A DNA stretch of 64,000 bases, from positions 1,426,001 through 1,490,000 of the forward strand of contig NC_089192.1 of NCBI RefSeq assembly GCF_947507565.1. Reading direction: 5' to 3'. The translations under genes and the position numbers were made by a program. Source of the DNA: Oscarella lobularis (taxonomy: Eukaryota; Porifera; Homoscleromorpha; Homosclerophorida; Oscarellidae). Shown here in pieces: positions 1-11,760 of this stretch. Under the pieces are notes generated by a model that saw nothing but the letters and a program-made list of their open reading frames with translations, searched no databases and was not told the origin of the DNA. Numbering within the stretch: position 1 is the first letter of the stretch; every line of letters begins with the position of its first letter.

Positions 1-3000
1 ACGGCACAGATCAGTACAATTGTTCATGTGCAGTAGGATTTACAGGAAATCATTGCGAAACAAGCAAGTCAAGCACTTATTAGGTTTTAAGTATTTACTT
101 TTAATTTTCTCTAGACATTGACGAATGTTTGTCTAATCCCTGTTTAAATGACGCCACTTGTATTGACAAAGAGAACGCATATAGTTGCCTATGTTTACCA
201 GGATATAGCGGAGAGCACTGTGAAACAGGAAAGTTCTCCACACTTTCTTAGTACGTCTCTAATTTTTCTCCGTGCAGACGTTGACGAGTGCGCGTCGCAA
301 CCGTGTCAAAACAATTCTACGTGCATAGATCTTGTAAACGACTATTCCTGTACTTGTTCTTTTGGATTCTCGGGCAGAGACTGCTCTGTTGGTAAGAATA
401 GCGCGCACGGTAGTGATACTGAGATCTCATTTTGTGAGCCAACAATTCGTCTACAAATAGGCTTAGTAGACTTATATTCTCTACAATCCGTGCTTATATG
501 AGGCGCATTCACGTCTAATAATTTTGCTACAATATTGCGTAGTAAGTGTAACCTGAGATCTCAGAATCAAAAGTGTAAATATAATACCTAAAACTAAATT
601 AACCTAGACATTGACGAATGCGCCTCATCTCCATGCCATTATGGCGGATCATGCGCCGCCTTAATAAACGGTTACAGTAGTGGAGGAGAATGCGAAGATC
701 TGGCTAACGGTTACGTATGCAACTGCTTTGACGGATACACAGGGAGTCATTGCGAGTCAGACATTGATGAGTGCACGTCAAAGCCGTGTCAAAATGGAGG
801 AAACTGTACGGACTTAGTGAACTCGTTTCGCTGCGAGTGCGCTCTAGGATACACAAATGACACCTGTGGCGCTAACATTGACGAATGTCTCTCTAATCCG
901 TGCAAAAACGATGGCACGTGTGCCGATCGAATTAACGGTTATAATTGCACGTGTACCGAGGGATTTACAGGACGCGAGTGCGAAACTAATGTGGATGAAT
1001 GCATCTCCCAGCCGTGCTCAAATAACTCTACTTGCGTTGACGGAGCAGCAATGTACAAGTGCCAGTGTATGACGGGCTATATTGGAGTGCATTGTGAAAT
1101 TGACGTTGACGAATGCGCCTCCAATCCTTGCCAAAACGGAACGTGCTCTGACCAAGTCGGTGAATATAACTGCAGATGCAATTCTGGATTCACTGGAGTA
1201 AACTGTGATGTGAATATAAACGAGTGTAACCCATCTCCTTGTCGCAATGGAGCGCGGTGCACGGACGCGGTTAACAGTTACTCGTGCAAATGTTTTGACG
1301 GATTTACGGGGGCAGACTGCGAGACGGAGATTGACGAGTGCTAGTCTAGCCCCTGTGAAAATGGAGGAACGTGCACCGACGCCTTGAATGATTATTATTG
1401 TCGTTGCGTGCTGGGCTTCGCTGGAAAAAATTGCGAGATGAATGTGAATGACTGTGATCCAGATCCTTGCAACAACCACGGAAAGTGTACAGATTTAGCG
1501 CATGACTACAGTTGTACCTGTGACGCGGGATACACAGGCGAACACTGTCAAGTGGAAATTAATGAATGCCTGTCTTCACCCTGTCAGAATGGAGCCACTT
1601 GTGTGGATTGTGTGGCTGGATACAACTGCAGCTGTGTAGCAGGATACAGCGGGCTTCTCTGTGAGACAGACAGCGATGAATGCTCGTCTCAACCATGCCA
1701 GAATAACGCAACATGTACTGATAAAGTGAATAGTTATGAATGCCAATGTATTCCAGGATATAATGGCGTCAACTGTGAAGAAGAAACCGACGAGTGTTTG
1801 TCAAATCCATGTCAAAATGAAGCCACCTGCAGTGACCTAATTGACAGGTATTCGTGTACTTGCTCAGACGGATACACTGGTACTAGCTGTGAATTGAATA
1901 TCGATGAATGCAATTCCAATCCTTGTGCAAATAACGGAACCTGCTCTGATGGAATTAATATGTACACTTGTCAATGCCTAGATGGATACATCGGATCGAA
2001 ATGTGAAACGGACTTTGACGAATGCTCTTCAGCTCCTTGTCAGAACAATGGAAGCTGCACTGACATTGTGAACGGATTTCAGTGCTCCTGTCTGTCAGGA
2101 TACACAGGATCCCAGTGTCAGTATGACATTGATGACTGCTCGTCGTCTCCTTGCCTAAACGGAGCTCGATGCTTTGACAAAGTGAACCAATACTCGTGTG
2201 AGTGTGTATTGGGTTTTGAGGGAAGCAGATGCGAAACCGAAATTAGCGATTGCGATCCCGACCTTTGCCGAAATGGAGCAACATGCATTGATGCAATAAA
2301 TAGATACTTTTGCATATGCTTCCTAGGCTTTGCTGGTATAAACTGTGAGACTAACATCAACGACTGTAATTCTGATCCATGCGGAGATCACGGAAATTGC
2401 ACGGATCTGGTGAACGGTTTCAATTGCAGCTGTGAATTCGGATATGCTGGCGACCTCTGCCGTAACAACATTGACGACTGCGCTTCTAAACCGTGCCGCA
2501 ACGGAGCCGCTTGTGTCGATGGAGTGGCTGCTTACCACTGTTCCTGTTCAGAAGGCTATACCGGTCCCCTGTGCGAGACTGATGTTGATGAATGCTCTTC
2601 CAGTCCTTGTCAGAACAATGCAACTTGTATCGATGAGGCAAACGGCTACAAATGCAGTTGCACGAGCGGTTACGCCGGCGCTTGGTGTCAGAACAACGTT
2701 GACGACTGTGAGAGTTCTCTTTGCTTCAATGGCGGTAAGTGTGTTGATGGAGTGAGTTCCTATTCTTGCCAATGTCCACCCGGGTTTATTGGACTTAACT
2801 GCGAAACGGAAGTCGATGAATGTGAATCGTCTCCGTGTCACAACAACAGCGTTTGTTTGAATCAGATTGACAGGTTTTATTGTGTCTGCTCTCCCGGCTA
2901 CAGAGGAGCGAGATGTCAGGATTTAGTTGACAACTGTCAACTGCAGCCATGTAGAAATGGCGGAACTTGTGTGAACCTAATCGATGACTTTTCTTGCACA

Positions 3001-5528
3001 TGTTTACCCGGATTCACTGGGAAACAGTGCCACGTTGACATTTCTGAGTGTGAGACAAACCCATGTTATAATGGAGCAATATGCAGAGATCTCATCGGCC
3101 GTTACTCTTGTGACTGCTTGGATGGCTACACCGGATCTGACTGTGAAACAAACGTTGACGAGTGCGCTTCTCACCCCTGTAAAAATAACGGCGTCTGCCA
3201 AGACAGTGTTAATAGCTACGAGTGCCAATGTAAAGCGGGATTCACCGGTCACCAGTGCGAAACGGACGTGAACGAATGTCTCTCAAGGCCTTGTCGAAAC
3301 GGCGGCACTTGTCTTGATCTTGTCAGCTCAACATTTTGCAGTTGCACTGCAGGATACACGGGACTGGTGTGCGAAACGAACGTAGACGAGTGCTTCTCGA
3401 ATCCTTGTAAGAATGAGGGAAATTGCACTGATTCAATAGACGATTACGTCTGCTCCTGTTCGCCTGGGTACACTGGTAAAAACTGTGACTCTGACATTGA
3501 TGAGTGTTTGTCTCTTCCGTGTCAGAATGGAGGAACGTGTTCTCACCGCGGTTTGGTTGGCACCTATTCCTGTTCCTGTTCCAGCGGATTTACTGGATCC
3601 GCCTGCGAATCTGATATTGATGAATGCGTCAGCAGCCCTTGTCAAAACAACGGGACTTGTTTTGACTTCACAGACTCGTATCAATGTGAATGTATATCAG
3701 GATTTGCCGGAGAAGACTGTAAGACAAACGTTGATGAGTGCAGCTCTAACCCGTGCACAAAAGGAGATTGCGTGGATCAAGTCGACCGTTACTGGTGCAA
3801 TTGCTTGGATGGATTCACCGGTGGTGATTGCGGCTTTGATATAGATGAATGCGCGTCGTTTCCCTGTCAAAATGGAGGAAAATGTTCAGATCAAATAGCA
3901 TCGTACGACTGTGAATGCGCTCATGGCTTTACCGGACGGCACTGTGAAACAGAAGTAGACGAGTGTTTGTCTATTCCGTGCCTGAACAACGGAACGTGCA
4001 AGAACCTCTACTCGCAATATTTCTGTAAATGTCCTCTTGGATTTTCCGGACGTGACTGCGAGACAGACATAAATGAGTGCGATCCGACTCCTTGCCGCGG
4101 TAATGCTATCTGTGCAGACCTGGTAAACGATTTTAAATGCAACTGTCCTCTTGGATACACTGGCAAACAGTGTCAATTTGAAATTCTTGAATGCAACTCC
4201 AATCCTTGCCTCAACCTTGGTAGATGTCAGGATCTCGTGGGAGACTTTAGCTGTATTTGTCCGGTTGGTTACACAGGAAAGCTGTGCGAGACAGATGTGA
4301 ATGAGTGCGAATCGAGTCCTTGTCTGAACAATGGAACCTGCAGGGACCTTTCTAATGACTTCACTTGTAACTGTTCGGCGGGATACACTGGGCAGCTGTG
4401 CGAGACTAATATTGACGACTGTGAGTCGAGTCCCTGTGGCAATAATGGCACTTGCATTGACTTGATCGATGCCTATAACTGCAGTTGCGTTCCTGGCTTT
4501 GACGGACAAAATTGTTTGATAGACTTGGACGAGTGCCAGTCTAACCCTTGTCAAAATCAGAGTACTTGCATTGACGGCTTTGGAGAATACTATTGTCAAT
4601 GTTCTGAACTCTATACGGGATTGCAGTGCGAAAGTTTAGCCGTAGATCCCTGTGACTTACTCTGCAAGAACGCCAACAGTTGCGATTATTTTCTCGTTAA
4701 CGAAAGCGCACCTGCAGGATCACTACTCTTCAATTTGTCCGGATTAACTGTGTATTATATTTGCACGTGCCCTGAAGGCTACAGTGGAAATAATTGTGAA
4801 CACGGTAAACTGCTTGAAGAGTTGTAAAATCTGCTCATTGTTTCTGTTTTAGAAATCAACCAGTGCGACTCCTCTCCTTGTGAAAACGGCGGCACTTGCA
4901 TTGGCAACAGCAGGTCGTTTTTCTGCACATGTCCTGATTCTTACACGGGACGTCTGTGTGGTTCTTTACCTACGACTCCAAAGGCAACGACGGAGACTCC
5001 CACAAACGCCTTATCAATGACTAACGCCAGCACAATTAATAACACTAAGGCTAGCACACCGTCTTTAGTTTGTAAGTTCTTTAGGCAAATATTCTCAAGT
5101 TTTGTAATCTTTTATTTGGTTAGCGATTACACCTGTCAAAACGGACTGTGAAGAAACGTTGTGGTCTAAGGCTGGTTTCGTTTCATCCTTCACTCTTTTA
5201 ATCATTTCACGTATGTTCCGTGTTGATCTTTTCTGTGCTTTCGTAATTATCTTTTGCTTTAGTTGTCGTTAATGTGATACTTCTTACCTACGTCATCTTA
5301 ATTCACTGTCACACACCGCTTCAGTGGTGCTTTTTCTTCAGGAAAGCACATTGGTCGGTGTCGCCCTCGCAATGGAGAAAAGATGAAAAGAGTAGGACAA
5401 GCGCTCAGGTAAATTACGGTGTCGAAGAATCGAAATTGAGCGACAGCTTTTTGGGAGCCAAAATGTGGCCGGAGCATCAGTCCCCCAGCGCTGTGGAACT
5501 GCAACGTCCGCGTCTCAATTTGCCCTGA
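1..5528 (+). CDS. Giant EGF-repeat transmembrane protein, 3' part of gene (5' end outside window)
   Basis: Exons that join in frame: 1-63, 115-228, 278-391, 608-4804, 4853-5071, 5124-5210, 5263-5528; every junction is phase 1. About 40 EGF modules of ~38 residues follow one another. Most begin D-I/V-D/N-E-C (calcium-binding type) and carry C-x-S-x-P-C (O-glucose consensus) and C-x4-S/T-C (O-fucose consensus), as in Notch, fibropellin and Crumbs. A Ser/Thr-rich stalk follows, then a hydrophobic segment split by the 5211-5262 intron, then a tail of ~70 residues ending at TGA 5526-5528. There is no LNR, ankyrin or laminin-G domain here, so it is not a canonical Notch. The first three visible exons hold one EGF each, while exon 608-4804 holds ~36. 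An in-frame TAG at 1342-1344 interrupts this exon. The role is inferred: cell-surface adhesion or receptor. An alternative acceptor near 5340 would change the tail. Confidence 0.8.
1342..1344 (+). other. In-frame TAG stop inside the 4.2 kb EGF exon
   Basis: The codon follows the DEC of one EGF module and precedes S-S-P-C of the same module, where every other module has a sense codon. The frame is open both before it (from 608) and after it (to 4804), with no frameshift. It is therefore a point nonsense change, a polymorphism, a base-calling error, or a recoded stop. Confidence 0.9.
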
Positions 5529-7023
5529 AAGTCATCCCGACTATGACGTCACTCAGATGTGAAATGGTTCTGTACCGTAGAAAACAGAACAGATTCGTTT
5601 TAGTGAATGGTTTACCTAAAGTTTAGCTAGAGACCATTTTTTGTTCTTCAATGTATCGAGGTATGATATAGAATCGTGCAGACGCAAATGAAAATCTTCT
5701 ATCTGTACAGGATGTGGCGGGGATGTGGCTTTGAGACGAGCGTGCGCTAATGCTCACCCGATTTCAGAAAAAGAGAAGCCCTGCGAGCCCCGATTGGCCT
5801 GATCGAACTGCCGTCTTTGTCGAATCGGGTTTTCAACGTTAGTGAAGCGGAGTGAGGAAACGGAGAACGTCGAAACGTCGTCGTTCTTTCTTATGCACCC
5901 GTACCCAGCGTATTCTATGGTTCTCCTCTACTTCTATCCATGATTATATCGACTTGGCCGTAGCCAAGCCGTCTATCGCGCAGCTCTGTCTTCCTCATAA
6001 GCTTTCTGTATCGCGTTTACTTGACTTGGATTCCGATTGAGGTTGAAATAGCAAGAAGGACACCGTGAAATTCTCAGCTTGTGATAGCGAGTTACACTCG
6101 AAGGTTGGTCATGCTATGATTTGGACTTATCCCTGCTTGTCAATGAATATCTAGATGATTTGGCTCAGCATTTGTTTTGTTTGCCAGCTGGGCTCGACAT
6201 CAAAAGGACATAAAATGAGTTCTTTCACTTTAGACGGCTTTGAAGATGGTCTTGAAGATGCTTTCTCGTGTGACGACAGCAGCGTTTCCTGACCACACCT
6301 CGTAAACTTGATGTACTGACTGAAGTTCTTTCGATTTTACTCTTAGTAGGATTGTTTGAGTGAGACTGCGTTGGAGCCACTAGCAGGCAGCTACGCCCTA
6401 AGCCTCGCTTCAGGCTTCGTAGAGCACATTTTAGTGGAGCACTCAGTGAGCTTCTACGTCGCTAGCTTCCAGCCCAGATCTCGTGTTTCAGTGCAGGTTC
6501 ACGCTGCCGTGCAACGTAGGCTTTTTGTGCGCACACGAAGAGGAGTTTGTTTACATAATGCGTTAGTAGCGTTACCCTGGTGAGTGTTAGTACGTCATTG
6601 ATACGTGTGCGAGCTAAAACTGTCTAGTTTCTCTTCTCCAAATATTTTAGCTTGCTAAGAACTAAGAACGAGCTCCTTCTTCTGATCGAAAAAGACTTGA
6701 AAGTACCCTAAACTAAAAGGCAGCGAGCGTTCTGTATGTCATCACATTACTTGCAATTAGACCAACAAACCTCTAGGTCGAACCTTTTGGTCGGCACCAC
6801 TAAACGGTCATCTACGATAAAAGGATTTGAGTGAGCATGCACCTCCCGGTGGGTGACCAGCGTTCCGCCCAGGGTAGTAGGTTGTGGTCGACCACTTGAC
6901 GGCGCCGACCACCAATCCGTAGTTTCCGATCACTATTATTTATTTATTCTTAGTCTATTATTAACGTATCTATTTTCTCGTCTTGCTAGCTTTTCTCAAG
7001 TACCATTCTAACTTTTCTCGCTT
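5529..7023. repeat. Intergenic; dispersed repeat copy A (about 5735-6520)
   Basis: No convincing gene is present. The stretch from about 5735 to 6520 is similar, with indels, to 9470-10180. Shared landmarks are the CCCCGATTGG region, GAATCGGGTTTT, the GAAACGGAGA block, the CGCGCAGCTCTGTC block, TTTGCCAGCTGGGCTCGACATC and GACGGCTTTGAAGATG. Near 6785-6925 an imperfect inverted pair (TTGGTCGGC / GCCGACCACCAA) could mark a small element, but the evidence for that is weak. Confidence 0.6.
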
Positions 7024-8029
7024 ACAGCGTGAGAAGTATCTCGATACTGCATCTGTAACGGTCGCGATATTGAATGTAAACACACGCGCCCTAAAAAATA
7101 CTCGGCGCGCGCTTGGCGCGGCAAACACGTCCGACCACCTCTCAGAAAATTCTGGGAAGACATAGTAACAGTACGGGCGCTAGGCTTCTTCTTCGATCAC
7201 CCGGCCTTTCTCGAGGCTCGACGCCCCTCTTTTATGGGGAGACAGCGTTTTTCAAATCATCGGTACTAATTAGTTAGACTAGCGAAAGCGAACACACCTT
7301 TTTTCACGATAGGAGTTCATACCAGTCCGTTTCCAATCGACGATATTGCGCCATTTTCGCGGCGCATCAGACCACATGCGTCTATAACAACCCAATGTTG
7401 TCACGCCGTAAATCTTTCGTCCGAAATTGACAGAAAGAGGAGGAGTTAATTAAGTTCGACGTAAATACGAAGGCAGACTCGACTCTTTCCACAGTCAGTT
7501 CTATCAAACCAGTCAGCGCCAATATACAGCGTGAGAAGTATCTCGATACTGCATCTGTAACGGTCGCGGTATTGAATGTAAACACACGCCTCCTAAAAAA
7601 TACTCGGCGCGCGCTTGGCGCGGCAAACACGTCCGACCACCTCTCAGAAAATTCTGGGAAGACATACAGTAGTAACAGTACGGGCGCTAGCTTCTTCTTC
7701 GATCACTCGATCGGCCTTTCTCGAGGTTCGACGCCCCTCTTTTATGGGGAGACAGCGTTTTTCAAATCATCGGTACTATTTAGTTTGACTAGCGAAAGCG
7801 AACACGCCTTTTTTCACTATAGAAGTTCATACCAGTCCGTTTCCAATCGACGATATTGCGCCATTTTCGCGGCGCATCAGACCCCATGCTTCGATAACAA
7901 CCCAATGTAGTGTCACGCCCTAAATCTTTCGTCCGAAATTGACAGAAAGAGGAGGAGTTAAGTTCGACGTAAATACGAAGGCAGACTCGACTCTTTCCAC
8001 AGTCAGTTCTATCAAACCAGTCAGCGCCA
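7024..8029. repeat. Tandem duplication of the methyltransferase 5' flank (two 502-bp copies)
   Basis: Two copies start with ACAGCGTGAGAAGTATCTCG at 7024 and 7526 and end in GTCAGCGCCAAT. The second copy runs directly into the ATG of the methyltransferase at 8030, while the first ends in ...CCAATATAC. The copies differ by a few substitutions and small indels. The block therefore holds promoter and 5' UTR sequence of the gene at 8030, present twice. Confidence 0.9.
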
Positions 8030-8866
8030 ATGGCACTAACAGTGACCAGCATCAATACACCGTCGTACGCCTCAAGCTACGGCCATCTCTCGCAGCACCT
8101 CCAAGAATCTGACGCTCTGAAATTTCTCGACAACGTTCTGCAGCCTCAGTATGGCGATCGTGCGCTCGACTTCGGCTGCGGAACGGGAAACGTAACTCTC
8201 GACTTGGCGAGAAGAATTGGATCCGACGGTTTTCTCGTCGGAGTCGATCCGGACGATGATCGAATCCGAATCGCCCAAAATCGACTCCAAAGCTACGATA
8301 ACGTCAAAATCATTCGCGGTTCAATTAGCGAAGCGACGGCGTTCGCGCCCTACGACATAATCAACGCCAATCACGTCATCCACTGGATTCCCCGCGGCGA
8401 ACACGAAGAGTACCTTCGAAAGATCTTTGCTTCGCTTAAACCGGGAGGACGATTCGGTTTCACAACGGTGCACAGTCTTAAAGGCTTCATACGCGATTTG
8501 TCAGCTAGTCAGTACGAAAATTCGTACGATTCGTTCCTGTCTGCAATAGGCTGGTCGTTTTCTTCGCTTGCCTACTGGGAAACCCTTCTGAAAAAGACGG
8601 GCTTTGAAATTTCCTACGGTTCCGAAGAGGAAAGGGTAAGTGGCGTCTTTCCGGACGAAAGAGCCTTTCTGGAATGGTGGGAGGCGACGTGTGTGGGCCA
8701 CTTCAGCGCCGCTCAAATGGCACCGGAGGCTCTCATGACTAAGTACGATTTGAAAAGAAACGAGCCAATTCCCATTCATGCTCGCCATGTCGACGTTGTC
8801 GCCAAGAAGCCAAAAAAACCGAACAAAGGTGTGCGTACCTTCAAAGCAGACACATTAGTTGAATGA
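8030..8866 (+). CDS. Class I SAM-dependent methyltransferase, intronless
   Basis: A 278-residue single-exon protein. Motif I is A-L-D-F-G-C-G-T-G-N at residues ~45-54, the SAM-binding glycine loop. Motif II is G-V-D-P-D-D-D at ~72-78, where an acidic residue contacts the ribose. The later motif L-K-P-G-G-R-F-G-F lies at ~135-143. The residues N-H-V-I-H-W-I-P at ~119-126 recall the Methyltransf_11/25 group, including juvenile-hormone-acid-methyltransferase-like and trans-aconitate-methyltransferase-like enzymes. It is probably a soluble small-molecule O-methyltransferase; the substrate cannot be told from sequence. The basic, lysine-rich C-terminal tail (K-K-P-K-K-P-N-K-G) is unusual. The chosen ATG is the first in frame and sits at the end of the duplicated 5' flank. 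Intronless structure could reflect retroposition or transfer. Confidence 0.85.
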   Translation: MALTVTSINTPSYASSYGHLSQHLQESDALKFLDNVLQPQYGDRALDFGCGTGNVTLDLARRIGSDGFLVGVDPDDDRIRIAQNRLQSYDNVKIIRGSISEATAFAPYDIINANHVIHWIPRGEHEEYLRKIFASLKPGGRFGFTTVHSLKGFIRDLSASQYENSYDSFLSAIGWSFSSLAYWETLLKKTGFEISYGSEEERVSGVFPDERAFLEWWEATCVGHFSAAQMAPEALMTKYDLKRNEPIPIHARHVDVVAKKPKKPNKGVRTFKADTLVE

Positions 8867-9224
8867 CTTAATTAATTGTCCTAAACGGTTCCGCCGCTGT
8901 GTCTTTCTGTTTGTCCTTTTGTCATGAAAACATTGTCTTTGTCTACCCAAGTCTCTTAGAGTCTATCACATCATACGTACGGAATTCTCGGACGCTACTA
9001 ATGCTATAAAGATGTAAGATGGAAGGACGGGCATTTAATGTTAGTGCTTTCCTTCCCTCCCCTAAATTGCGCTGCAGATGCCAAAGCAGACCTCTCACGT
9101 TTACACAAATACAAAAACAACAAATGATTACGTAACATCACACTTCCAAGGCTTCTGCAAAAGACCACCACGTCGATATAATTAATCAGGAATAACGTTC
9201 TCTCTCTCTTCTTCATGCAACGCG

Positions 9225-9485
9225 CCATGGACAAGCTCAAAGTCGTTTTTTGAGACGTTTTTCCCAGCCCGAGCACGAGATCGAGTCCAGCCAATCATCG
9301 AAAGAAATTAACTTGCGATGCTGATACGACTGCCAGTTGGCGTGCCAACTTGAAATCAAGTGTTATGTGCCACAGCCGACGTCGAGAATGCGATCACCTG
9401 GCTGAGGCTGCAGAGCATGCTCGAGAAACTTCGCCGGACTCTTGCATGCAGTGAGCCAAAAGAAGCTCTGAGCGACTGCGTGCGC
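9225..9485 (-). pseudogene. Decayed methyltransferase fragment, inverted relative of the 8030 gene
   Basis: The reverse strand from about 9450 to 9370 encodes a stretch close to residues ~29-52 of the methyltransferase at 8030, including L-Q-P-Q-x-G-D-R and the motif I I-L-D-V-G-C-G-T. It is then interrupted by TAA at about 9368. Further along, a short region rich in W and K resembles the segment before K-K-T-G-F-E of the intact gene. There is no long open frame. It lies in opposite orientation to the intact gene, with its upstream side against repeat copy B. Confidence 0.6.
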
Positions 9486-10190
9486 TAATAATCTTCACCG
9501 AAAGCTCCGAGGCTGCCACCAGCCCCGATTGGAGCTTGCTCGAGCGGCCGTCTTGTCGAATCGGGTTTTGGAAGCGGAGCGAGGAAACGGAGAGCGTCGA
9601 AACGTCACCGTTCTTTCTCGCTCGCCCGATGAAATATGCAGAGTATTCTATCGACTTTGGCGGCTTCTTAGCCGTCTCACGCGCAGCTCTGTCCTCCCAA
9701 TAAGCTTTTCTATATCGTCTTTACTTGGTTCGGTGTCGAGATCAATAGCAAGATGAAGAAGAACACTAAAATGAAGTCATGCAGTGACCGCGGGTTATTA
9801 TCGATAGTGAATTACTACACTCAGGTATGTCATGGCATCTACGATTTGGAGTGATCCGGCCATGACACTAAAACTATCTAGATGGCTTAGCATTTGTTTG
9901 CCAGCTGGGCTCGACATCGATGAAATGAGAGTCCTTTATAGATTCTTCGCTTTACACGGCTTTGAAGATGAAAGAAAAACGCTTTCTCGCGTGACGACAA
10001 CAGCGTTTCTTGACCGCACCTCGTAGACTAGATGTACCTGAGATGCTCTCGATTTAGCTCTTGGTAAGGATTTTTCGGGTAAGACTAGACAGTGCGTGAG
10101 TTTCTACGTCGCTCCAAGGGTACAGTGTACATAGACTACGCGCAGTCTCGCCTTTCAGTGTATGTTCACGATGCTTTGCGCTAACTATTG
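9486..10190. repeat. Dispersed repeat copy B
   Basis: Homologous to about 5735-6520 in the same orientation (see that entry). The two copies flank the methyltransferase region, so the segment between them may have moved or been duplicated as a block. No open frame is conserved between the copies, so it is probably non-coding. Confidence 0.6.
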
Positions 10191-11400
10191 TGGTGATTGA
10201 AAAAGCAAAGTGGACCTGAAGAGCGGTACTATGAGCCAGAATTATGTCGCATACTTATGATGGCATAATGGCATGCTCTTTTTTTACATCTTTTCGTCTG
10301 ACGATCAGAAAGCGACGCCGTCAATTACGGCGCGTACGCTAGTTGTTCTCTCAGGCGCGTTTTCTAAATTGAATTGTTTTTTTTCCCAGATTAAAAAAGC
10401 CTTTTCCGGGAACCGAAGACGACTGTGGCGATGACTGACGAAGAGGATGACTTTTTCTAGGTTTAGTCTTTTTAAATCGAGTTATTACTAATACTGTTTG
10501 GTAAGCGCATTTTACAGCATAATCACGCGTGGAGCTCTGGCAAGAGCTTCACGGGAGACTCGGTCTTGTGTGCGCCTATCCATGTGGTTAGGTCAGCGCA
10601 CGAGAGACTGAGAGTTTCTTTCACTCTGCGCTCTAGAACTTCGTCGCGTGCGCCGCTTAGCTAGGACTGCATGATAAACGAGCAGATGCATCATGTTCAA
10701 ATTTTATTTAATAAAGTCCCGGATGTACAAAATTAAAACGAACATAGTTTCCCCTCTCCTCCATCCACCCCCTTACCCAAACGGGTAAGGCCAGGTGGGC
10801 ACCTGCTGTGAGTCATCGACTCGTGGGGTCACTCCAGACTCCCCCGCGGAGGATGAGCCCGTTTAACTCTCCTGGCTCCGAGCCTTGGACTGCGAGTGGC
10901 AGCTGGGATGTCAGTCCACTCGCAGGTGCAATTCCAAGGGGCGTCACTGATTTACCCGCCAGTGCTCTGCCTTACGCGGGGAGGCGACTCTATAGCCTCT
11001 GCAGAGGTACGGCCTATTTATCCCTTGGCCACAGAGGGATGGCTGCGTCTGCCTCGTCGGATTGGGGAAGCGACTACACGACGAAACAATTCATGCGGGG
11101 GAAAATCAATGAAAAACTACCTTCCTTGAAATGGGTACAGCAGCCTCGTAGCTCACCACGTCTTCGTGAAGTTGTCATCATTCAACCGTGACGATAGAGG
11201 AGCGCACGCACACTATTTACACAAAAATCCAACTTTAATTAGCTATCTATTAACCCAAGTACCTTTGTCGTAATTATGGTTACCTGGCGCTCCGCTTGGC
11301 GCACGACCGCGTAGTTGACGTTTTGTGCATTTTGTTCGTAACTGCTTACGTTGGCCCAACTGAGCTCTCTCCTACACGTTTCGAGAAAACGATATAGGAG
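10191..11400. other. Intergenic; GC-rich block 10740-11190 of unknown nature
   Basis: An open frame of 127 codons (10808-11191) exists on the + strand, but it is compositionally odd, has no recognisable domain, and overlaps a second open frame. The block begins near a short hairpin (TTACCCAAACGGGTAA at ~10773) and is preceded by AATAAAG-like sequence. It could be the end of a retroelement; I could not assign it. Confidence 0.3.
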
Positions 11401-11409
11401 TGAAGGATT

Positions 11410-11760
11410 GTGTCACGCAGCGTGAGAAGAAACAACTTGAACAATAAATTAAAGAAAGCGATAACGCAAAACAACGTTTTGAGGCACATGAATTACTCGA
11501 ATGAGAGGATGTCGTCGTTGGAAGCCTCCTTTACGAGAAAAAGCTTAGAGTTGAAGATCAGTGCCTATAGTTCAACCGCAACACCGCTTGAGGAGTGGAA
11601 GAAAGAAAGTTGCATAGCAAATCCCAAAGGAGGGCCCCATGCAACCGCATGCTGGATCTTTATTGCTGTTCTTCTTACCTTCAATTTAGACAACGATTCT
11701 GTTCTTCGTAGCAATGAGAGACAATTGGCAATAAAGAACAGCTACACGACAAAAGTTTAA
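11410..11760 (+). CDS. Doubtful ORF with one hydrophobic stretch
   Basis: A 116-codon frame starting at GTG contains a basic, Asn-rich first half and a hydrophobic stretch (A-C-W-I-F-I-A-V-L-L) at ~77-86. The second half lies in sequence also found, diverged, near 21640-21840 without a conserved frame. That argues against coding. It is listed only as a possible exon. Confidence 0.12.
   Translation: MSRSVRRNNLNNKLKKAITQNNVLRHMNYSNERMSSLEASFTRKSLELKISAYSSTATPLEEWKKESCIANPKGGPHATACWIFIAVLLTFNLDNDSVLRSNERQLAIKNSYTTKV

Noticed and set aside
1018-4599. Long open frames opposite to the EGF exon
   Set aside because: Shadows caused by the biased codons of the EGF repeats; no domain or splice logic.
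1-5528. Notch gene
   Set aside because: No LNR, heterodimerisation or ankyrin domains; the protein ends about 70 residues after the membrane segment.
6840-6925. Sequence with GGTGGGTGACC resembling part of a 5S rRNA gene
   Set aside because: Only a short match; the rest of the 5S internal promoter and fold is absent. No tRNA A/B boxes or other RNA gene signatures were seen elsewhere.
9004-9294. 96-codon minus-strand frame as a separate gene
   Set aside because: Overlaps the end of the decayed methyltransferase region in another frame; no domain or conservation.
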